DNA from: Plasmodium brasilianum
Taxonomy: Eukaryota > Apicomplexa > Aconoidasida > Haemosporida > Plasmodiidae
Length of the DNA: 64,000 bases
Assembly: GCF_023973825.1 (NCBI RefSeq)
Contig: NC_090124.1
Location: 2,287,501-2,351,500, forward strand
Reading direction: 5' to 3'
Shown piece by piece: positions 63,363 to 64,000 of the stretch. The notes under the pieces were generated by a model. It did not search any database and was not told the origin of the DNA. It worked only from the letters and a program-made list of their open reading frames with translations. A program made the position numbers and the translations under genes. Position 1 is the stretch's first letter. Each line of letters opens with the position of its first letter.

Positions 63363-63982
63363 AATTAGTTTTTATTATGCTATAAAATTGTTAGAATTAT
63401 TAATTAAAAAAAAAAGAAGGAGAAAATTAATTAATTGTCTTATATACGTTAATAAAATACATTATTGGGATCATATTGTGTATGTAGCATAATAAAAATA
63501 TAGATTAATATATTAACTAAAATTTATCCTTGTAATCTTTAGTGTACATATTATATTAAAAAATATACGTATAGTAGGTGTTTTATTTTCCATATATAAT
63601 AAAAAAAATTGTAGAACATAATATCATAATATTTTTCACTATTTTATATTCCACTGATATTTCATTTATCCCTTTTTATATCACATGAGTTCTACCATAT
63701 AATAGCATTTGATTCAAGACATTTAGAACATGAATATAAATCGGATATACTTGTTTTTGTATATTATATCGCTCTAAATTATCATACACTTGAATATATT
63801 AAATGTAACATACAAATAAAGAGGCATTGATGTATTTTAATGCTATTAATATATATAACATATAATTAAAAGTATTTTGAGCAAGTACAGAAATGAAATA
63901 AAAAAAAAAAAAAAAAATAAGAATAAAAAAAATACAAAATATGTATAATTTATTTCTTCTTATTTTTTACTAAGATAGAAAA
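62276..63982. other. Subtelomeric spacer
   Basis: About 1.7 kb of A+T-rich DNA with a (TA)n block at about 63331-63358 and A runs near 62645-62656 and 63899-63916. No gene recognised. The A-rich end leads into a possible start codon at the window edge. Confidence 0.55.
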
Positions 63983-64000
63983 ATGAAATCCTTTCCGTAT
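63983..64000 (+). CDS. Possible first exon of a gene cut by the right edge
   Basis: An ATG with an A-rich context (AAAA before ATG) opens MKSFPY and runs off the window. The preceding poly-A stretch resembles the DNA upstream of the exported-type genes here, and the codons are not low complexity. Six residues cannot identify a product. Confidence 0.3.

Noticed and set aside
1..64000. Search for CRISPR arrays, insertion sequences, transposases, rRNA and telomere repeats
   Set aside because: No spaced direct-repeat array, no transposase-like protein, no rRNA-like block and no run of TTTAGGG/TTCAGGG-type telomere repeats was seen.

Overview
This is eukaryotic DNA from a Plasmodium (malaria parasite) subtelomere. 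The evidence is extreme A+T richness (visibly about 80% or more between genes), long poly(dA:dT) and (TA)n tracts, Asn-rich low-complexity protein, short two-exon genes with a hydrophobic first exon and a PEXEL export motif (RxLxE/D/Q) at the start of exon 2, and PIR-superfamily genes. The vir-like three-exon PIR gene together with the high A+T content fits P. malariae or P. ovale better than P. falciparum (no rif, stevor or var) or P. vivax and P. knowlesi (less A+T-rich). An avian parasite cannot be excluded. The species is an inference.

Layout. The left edge looks like the end of the chromosome core: a possible start codon of a minus-strand gene at the very edge, then a 1592-residue CCCH zinc-finger, Asn-rich protein (4762-9540, +). 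Next is a 669-residue protein (14328-16447, +). Its real first exon is a short signal-peptide exon, and with it the protein gains a canonical PEXEL. An unidentified minus-strand coding fragment lies at 18659-18859.

From 20.7 to 41.4 kb there are five two-exon genes spaced 3-6 kb apart. Four are on + (20770-21976, 25308-26193, 29645-30429, 35992-37005) and one is on - (39865-41372). Three carry a perfect PEXEL, one has a relaxed RLLKGE motif, and one has none. Four of the five end in C-terminal hydrophobic segments, suggesting proteins placed in host-cell or vacuolar membranes; the fifth is soluble and charged.

From about 41.4 kb to the right edge the DNA is typical subtelomeric decay. One intact PIR gene (49516-50881, +) sits among relics: an unassigned decayed coding tract (about 54.5-55.2 kb), a plus-strand PIR pseudogene (59214-60365) and a minus-strand PIR pseudogene (61584-62275). 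A possible first exon of a further gene starts 18 bases from the right edge. The telomere is probably to the right.

The theme linking the middle and right of the window is host-cell remodelling and surface variation: exported proteins and a variant multigene family, beside a housekeeping RNA-binding gene at the core boundary. No rRNA, tRNA, CRISPR, insertion sequence or recognisable transposon was seen. Splice sites were called by eye from GT/AG signals and reading phase.
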